A program made the translations under genes and the position numbers. Below, one piece after another: positions 61,179-64,000 of a stretch of DNA of 64,000 bases (the first letter of the stretch is position 1; each line of letters begins with the position of its first letter). The DNA is from Orbaceae bacterium lpD01 (lineage in GTDB: Bacteria; Pseudomonadota; Gammaproteobacteria; Enterobacterales; Orbaceae): the NCBI GenBank assembly GCA_036251705.1, contig CP133959.1, positions 2,322,379 through 2,386,378 on the forward strand. Reading direction: 5' to 3'. The notes beneath the pieces are model-generated. The model ran no database searches and was not told where the DNA came from. It saw only the letters and a list, made by a program, of their open reading frames with translations.

Positions 61179-62084
61179 ATGCTTTGGTTCAAAAATGCCA
61201 TTGTTTACCAATTTAGTAAAGAGACCATACTGACGAAAGAGGCCTTAGAAACGGCACTCAAATCGATGCAATTTATCCCGTGCGGTAGTCAGGACATGAG
61301 TAAATTTGGCTGGGTATCCCCTTGTCTTAATGATAATTTAGTACTGGAGATGCAAGGACAGTTTTTGCTCAAAGCCAAGAAAGAGACCAAAATGCTCCCT
61401 TCATCGGTGGTTAAGCAAGCTTTACAGGTTAAAATCGATCATTTAGAACAGACACAACAACGAAAACTGAAAAAGATCGAGAAAGAGACCCTGAAAGAAG
61501 AAGTGCTGATCGATTTATTACCGAGAGCATTCAGTAAATATAATCATTACTGGTTGTGGATCGATACCAAAAGTCAGCGAGTCATTGTCGATAGCGCCAG
61601 TTACAAACAAGCCGAAGATCTCTTAGCGCTACTGCGTAAATGTCTGGGATCATTGCCACTCATTCCATTAGACAGCGAAATCCCCTTGGAACAACTCTTA
61701 ACCAAATGGGTCAAAGAGAATCAATCGCTCCCGCCTTTTATACTCGGTGATGAAGCTGAGTTGAAAGATCCATTAGATGGTAATGGTATCATCCGTTGTA
61801 AACAACAAGAGCTGACGTCAGCAGAAATTATTATGCATATTGATGCGGGTAAACAAGTCACCAAGCTAAAATTGATTGAAGAAGCCTATGTAAATTTCAT
61901 TTTACAAAGTGATATGACGATTAAGCGTCTTAAATATGATGCCAGCTTACTGGATAAAAACGAAGATATTGATCGTGCTGATATAGAAAAACGTCTTGAA
62001 GCCGATTTCTTAGTGATATCGGATGTTTTAAGAGATACTATTGAACACCTAATCAAAGCAATCGATATTTTAAATAGGAAATAA
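61179..62084 (+). CDS. rdgC: Recombination-associated protein RdgC
   Basis: This 301-residue DNA-binding protein forms a ring around double-stranded DNA and limits RecA activity. MLWFKNAIVY, CGSQDMSKFGWV, ILPSSVVKQAL-type wording (MLPSSVVKQAL), LLPRAFSKY and ALLRKCLGSLP match E. coli RdgC (303). I start at the ATG at 61179 (ggaaagaga upstream), where the family begins; an earlier ATG at 61152 adds nine charged residues and covers the ribosome site. Confidence 0.96.
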   Translation: MLWFKNAIVYQFSKETILTKEALETALKSMQFIPCGSQDMSKFGWVSPCLNDNLVLEMQGQFLLKAKKETKMLPSSVVKQALQVKIDHLEQTQQRKLKKIEKETLKEEVLIDLLPRAFSKYNHYWLWIDTKSQRVIVDSASYKQAEDLLALLRKCLGSLPLIPLDSEIPLEQLLTKWVKENQSLPPFILGDEAELKDPLDGNGIIRCKQQELTSAEIIMHIDAGKQVTKLKLIEEAYVNFILQSDMTIKRLKYDASLLDKNEDIDRADIEKRLEADFLVISDVLRDTIEHLIKAIDILNRK

Positions 62085-62225
62085 ATTGCAAAAAACCGTA
62101 ATTTTTGATAAAAATATAGGGCAACCATAAAAAACTACATGACTTATATTATATTTATCTTTATGATAGGTTGTCCAAAGGATAATATATTCATCTCAAA
62201 ACAAATTATTTAATTGAGGTTTAAA

Positions 62226-63320
62226 ATGAAAAAAACTACACTAGCTTTAGCAGTGGCAATTGCAAGCTTATCAACAGCAGCAATCGCTGCACAACCTTCA
62301 AACACTTTCTACGCAGGTGGTAAAGTGGGTTGGACTTCATTCCATAACGCTTCACTTGGTGACGATTTTGATAAATCTTCAAACGGTGTTGGCGGCGGTT
62401 TATTTCTTGGTTATCAAGCAAACCCGTACATGGCAATCGAATTAGGTTATGACTACTTAGGTCGTGCTAAATATAACAGCAACTCAGCAGATTTAGAAAA
62501 CTCTAAATTCACTGTTCACGGTGCATCTTTAACAGGTAAATTAAGCTACCCTTTATCGTTCATCACTGATGATTTAGATTTCTACGTTCGTGCTGGTGGT
62601 TTCATCCATCACACTAAATTCAAAGGCAACGGATATGATAACGGCGACGTATCAATCTCTCCTGTCTATGCTGGTGGTTTCGACTATAAATTAACAGATA
62701 ACTTATCTGCACGTATTGATTACCAATGGGTTAACAACATCGGTAACGACGGCCCAGCTGGCTACCGTCCAGATAACGCATTACTTGCGTTAGGTGTTTC
62801 TTATAACTTAGGCGGCCCAACAGCTAAACCACAACCAGTTGCATTAGCACTTCAAGAAAACCGTTTCGTATTAAACGAAGACGTATTATTTGATTATGCA
62901 AAAGCAACATTAAAACCAGAAGGTCAAACTGCACTTGACGGTTTATTAAAAGCATTAGTTAAAATCAACCCAACTGACGGCGCTATCGTCGTAATTGGTC
63001 ATACTGATCCAATCGGTTCTGCAAACTACAACTTAAAACTTTCTCAAGAACGTGCACAAGCCGTTGTTGATTATTTAGTTGCTAAAGGCGTACCGGCTAA
63101 CGTTATCACTGCTCGTGGTGTAGGTAAATCAGAGCCATTAACGGGTGACAAATGTAATAATCTTCGTGGTGCTGAACTACGTGCTTGTTATGCACCTGAC
63201 CGTCGTGTAGAAATCGAAGTTAAAGCAACTAATGTTAAAGAAGTTGTTATTGAAAAAACTGCACAAGGTAAAATCATCGATAAAACACTTCCAGAAGTTG
63301 AAGTGAACAACCTTAAATAA
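62226..63320 (+). CDS. ompA: Outer-membrane protein OmpA
   Basis: This 364-residue porin-like protein has a signal peptide (cut after AIAA, residue 21). An eight-stranded N-terminal barrel (residues 22-200) and a short Pro-containing hinge (PTAKPQP) precede the peptidoglycan-binding OmpA domain (from about 215), which includes VVIGHTDPIGSANYNLKLSQERAQAV. A disulfide pair lies in KCNNLRGAELRACYAPDRRVEIEV. A 30-residue charged tail follows that motif, longer than in E. coli. Codon use is strongly biased (TTA for Leu, GGT, AAC, TTC), as in highly expressed genes. The ATG at 62226 follows ttgaggt; the frame opens at 62214 but the signal begins here. Confidence 0.96.
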   Translation: MKKTTLALAVAIASLSTAAIAAQPSNTFYAGGKVGWTSFHNASLGDDFDKSSNGVGGGLFLGYQANPYMAIELGYDYLGRAKYNSNSADLENSKFTVHGASLTGKLSYPLSFITDDLDFYVRAGGFIHHTKFKGNGYDNGDVSISPVYAGGFDYKLTDNLSARIDYQWVNNIGNDGPAGYRPDNALLALGVSYNLGGPTAKPQPVALALQENRFVLNEDVLFDYAKATLKPEGQTALDGLLKALVKINPTDGAIVVIGHTDPIGSANYNLKLSQERAQAVVDYLVAKGVPANVITARGVGKSEPLTGDKCNNLRGAELRACYAPDRRVEIEVKATNVKEVVIEKTAQGKIIDKTLPEVEVNNLK

Positions 63321-63345
63321 TTTATTTTAAGTTATTTATCGTGAC

Positions 63346-63375
63346 GAAAAACCCAGTATAATACTGGGTTTTTTT
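63346..63375 (+). terminator. Terminator after ompA
   Basis: AAAACCCAGT pairs with ACTGGGTTTT around ATAAT, followed by more Ts. Confidence 0.93.
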
Positions 63376-63451
63376 ATTCCCGCGTCTTCCATTATTCTCT
63401 TGTTCTTCACGCTCGCTACACTGAATGTCGGGTCATCCGACTCAAAAAAGT

Positions 63452-63460
63452 TGTGAATAA
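63452..63460 (-). promoter_or_regulatory. DnaA box upstream of dnaA
   Basis: On the minus strand it reads TTATTCACA, a match to the DnaA box TTATNCACA. Two one-mismatch copies follow, TTATCCAGA (63490-63498, plus) and TTTTACACA (63528-63536, minus). Autoregulation of dnaA is the likely role. Confidence 0.65.
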
Positions 63461-63506
63461 CTTGTAATTTCGATTAAATCTATCGCCTTTTATCCAGAAT
63501 CTAGGG

Positions 63507-63512
63507 TATAAT
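63507..63512 (+). promoter_or_regulatory. Likely -10 element of dnaA
   Basis: A consensus TATAAT preceded by TAGGG, about 50 bp before the dnaA start, flanked by DnaA-box-like sites. No good -35 is visible. Confidence 0.5.
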
Positions 63513-63562
63513 CAAGCCCAAGTTTTGTGTGTAAAATCTATATTTAAAAAATCGAGGTCACT

Positions 63563-64000
63563 GTGTCAGTTTCTGTTTGGAAAGAGTGTCTGGAGCAGCT
63601 ACAAGAATCGCTCCCATCAACAGAATTCAACATGTGGATTCGCCCTTTACAGGCCGAGCTTAACGATAATAAGTTGTCGCTATATGCACCTAATCGCTTC
63701 GTGTTGGACTGGGTCAAGAATAAGTATCTATCGCGCATATCTCAGTTATTAGCGCAGTTATTTGGCCCTGAAGCGCCCTCTTTACACTTAGCGGTCGGCA
63801 CTAAAGTCGCCCGCAATAGTCCGGCATCAGCCAATAGTCCTGCAGCCAGTAACGCACCACAGCAAGTGCTTCCATCCTGGAAAAGTAATCAAACCGCCCA
63901 AGTAGAGTTAGCTTATCAGTCGGGTATTAATCCTAAGCACACCTTTGTCAGTTTTGTGGAAGGTAAATCAAACCAGTTGGCTTGCGCAGCAGCCAAACAG
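63563..64000 (+). CDS. dnaA: Chromosomal replication initiator DnaA, N-terminal part (cut by window edge)
   Basis: This frame starts with GTG at 63563 (GAGG 5 bp upstream) and stays open to the window end, giving 146 residues. Domain I reads [24 protein letters not shown], and [17 protein letters not shown], almost the E. coli DnaA N-terminus. A variable linker (about 85-125) follows, then the start of the AAA+ domain, [18 protein letters not shown]. DnaA melts the origin and starts replication. Its upstream neighbour is ompA, not rpmH as in many relatives. Confidence 0.96.
   Translation, partial: MSVSVWKECLEQLQESLPSTEFNMWIRPLQAELNDNKLSLYAPNRFVLDWVKNKYLSRISQLLAQLFGPEAPSLHLAVGTKVARNSPASANSPAASNAPQQVLPSWKSNQTAQVELAYQSGINPKHTFVSFVEGKSNQLACAAAKQ

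Overview
The window is chromosomal DNA from an AT-rich gammaproteobacterium. Nearly every gene has a close E. coli-type counterpart. Several adjacencies are the enteric ones: dcd-asmA, mrp divergent from metG, yhcC divergent from gltBD, lptCAB-rpoN, codBA and fdoGHI-fdhE. Other traits are closer to Pasteurellaceae: a zevAB-like pair, three tandem TrpX-type binding proteins, and loss of the hpf-ptsN-npr genes from the rpoN cluster. This mixture, with the AT-rich spacers, suggests an Orbales-type host-associated bacterium (Gilliamella/Orbus relatives). That is inference from gene content; no rRNA is present. I see no insertion sequence, prophage, CRISPR array or complete tRNA.

Layout. 1-3.6 kb: the 3' end of glyS, a yciC-like membrane protein, ybaK and lpxL. 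3.6-9.4 kb: a respiratory formate dehydrogenase operon (fdoGHI-fdhE) behind a perfect FNR box, with cysteine where E. coli has selenocysteine. 9.4-10.5 kb: a spacer carrying a tRNA-Ser-like 3' end, then a secreted Sel1-repeat protein. 10.6-15.9 kb: an ABC importer with three paralogous binding proteins, one permease and one ATPase. 15.9-23.1 kb, minus strand: gltP, gyrA, asmA and dcd. 23.2-27.8 kb: a DUF486 membrane protein, a guanidine-II riboswitch controlling sugE/gdx, mrp and metG. 28-31.5 kb: a zevAB-like zinc/nickel system and glnS. 31.8-34.4 kb: codBA. 34.4-35.5 kb: an AI-2E-type membrane protein.

35.5-42 kb is a sugar locus that reads best as D-tagatose use. A DeoR-type repressor and a TagK-like kinase lie on the minus strand. 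Divergent from them are a GatY-type tagatose-bisphosphate aldolase, a 1-phosphofructokinase-type kinase, a fructose-type EIIBC and an EIIA-HPr fusion. The divergent spacer holds two near-identical operators and a CRP site placed for a class II promoter.

42-49 kb: an MFS carrier, mog (the molybdenum cofactor step needed by the formate dehydrogenase), an MHS-family symporter and macAB. 49.2-53.8 kb: acyP, lptC-lptA-lptB, rpoN and rapZ. 53.8-61.1 kb: gltD/gltB and yhcC. 61.1-64 kb: rdgC, a highly expressed ompA, and the start of dnaA (GTG start, cut by the window edge), which has DnaA-box-like sites in its promoter.

The observations most worth following are the guanidine-II riboswitch/sugE unit, the tagatose locus with its operator layout, the triple-binding-protein importer and the Sec-to-Cys formate dehydrogenase. 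I did not find a clearly unprecedented system. These are new arrangements of known families.
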